Source: Bacillota bacterium (GTDB lineage Bacteria > Bacillota > Clostridia > Oscillospirales > Ruminococcaceae). From it: a DNA stretch of 51,996 bases. The position numbers and the translations under genes are program-made. The notes beneath the pieces are model-generated. The model did no database searches. It was not told the DNA's origin and was given only the letters and a program-made list of their open reading frames with translations. Positions 51,890 to 51,996 of the stretch are shown one piece after another. The stretch lies in NCBI GenBank assembly GCA_023458875.1, contig JAEWXO010000054.1, forward strand, positions 1 to 51,996, written 5' to 3'. How positions within the stretch are numbered: position 1 is the first letter of the stretch; each line of letters begins with the position of its first letter.

Positions 51890-51996
51890 TGTCGTCCAAA
51901 AGTGAACGTATTTTGTCATCGGTAGGCACTGTATTTTGTCAAGGGCCTCATAAAGCAGAATGACACCCCCTCCCGGAGATGTCAATCTCAATCTAT
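51890..51996. mobile_element. Left terminal part of an IS21-like insertion sequence
   Basis: It starts TGTCGTCC, the complement of the GGACGACA at 100-107. Two TATTTTGTCA repeats (ending at 51918 and 51941) and GGTAGGCACT continue the match with the element end at 58-107. The two ends have the same orientation, so they belong to two copies, one on each side of the window. The rest of the element is cut off. Confidence 0.55.

Overview
The window looks like chromosome of a cellulolytic Ruminococcus, close to R. flavefaciens or R. champanellensis. Evidence: AT-rich DNA with low-GC Gram-positive gene order, AGGAGG ribosome sites and TTGACA/TATAAT promoters, a secreted GH74 enzyme with a C-terminal type I dockerin, a second dockerin protein, a glycogen phosphorylase/4-alpha-glucanotransferase pair, and zinc-binding S14, L36 and adenylate kinase. 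The species call is inference; no rRNA gene is present to test it.

Layout. 1-107 is the end of an insertion element, probably IS21-like. 132-2667 (minus) is purA plus a repeat-rich membrane protein, under a promoter with a perfect palindrome at its start point. 2694-6552 (minus) holds the overlapping glgP and malQ. 6676-7991 has two membrane proteins (CmpB-like and MscL). 8254-24265 (plus) is one very long S10-spc-alpha operon from rpsJ to rplQ, with secY, adk, map, a KOW protein, infA and rpoA inside it. 24412-27281 is the dockerin xyloglucanase. 27282-28358 is an unusual 1-kb gene-free stretch with hairpins, a 32-nt tandem repeat, a possible reverse-transcriptase remnant and one of two copies of an unassigned structured element. 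28359-34830 carries proC, a SpoIIM-like and a DUF624-like membrane protein, rpsO, pnp and an archaeal-type phosphoglycerate mutase. 34925-38514 (minus) is an ECF sigma factor, a membrane anti-sigma-like protein and a dockerin protein with four internal repeats. 38788-40684 (minus) is a PHP phosphoesterase, a TSCPD protein and a DUF218 protein.

The most unusual part is 41061-51692 (plus), a single tight operon of ten genes for a type VII-like (ESX/Ess-like) secretion system. It encodes a membrane Ser/Thr kinase built like EssB/YukC but with an apparently intact kinase active site, a small membrane protein with a kinase/FHA-type tail, an EssC-like ATPase with an N-terminal FHA domain, a LytTR regulator with no recognisable receiver aspartate, an unassigned protein, a YukD/EsaB-like ubiquitin-fold protein, four small helical proteins (two of them WXG100-like) and a vWA-TM-FHA protein. 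The kinase, the two FHA domains and a shared threonine motif suggest that assembly or activity is controlled by phosphorylation. No LXG-type toxin, EsaA homologue or immunity gene is visible, so substrates probably lie elsewhere. The operon ends at a strong terminator and about 100 bp later a second copy of the same insertion element begins (51890).

No tRNA, rRNA, CRISPR array or phage module was found.
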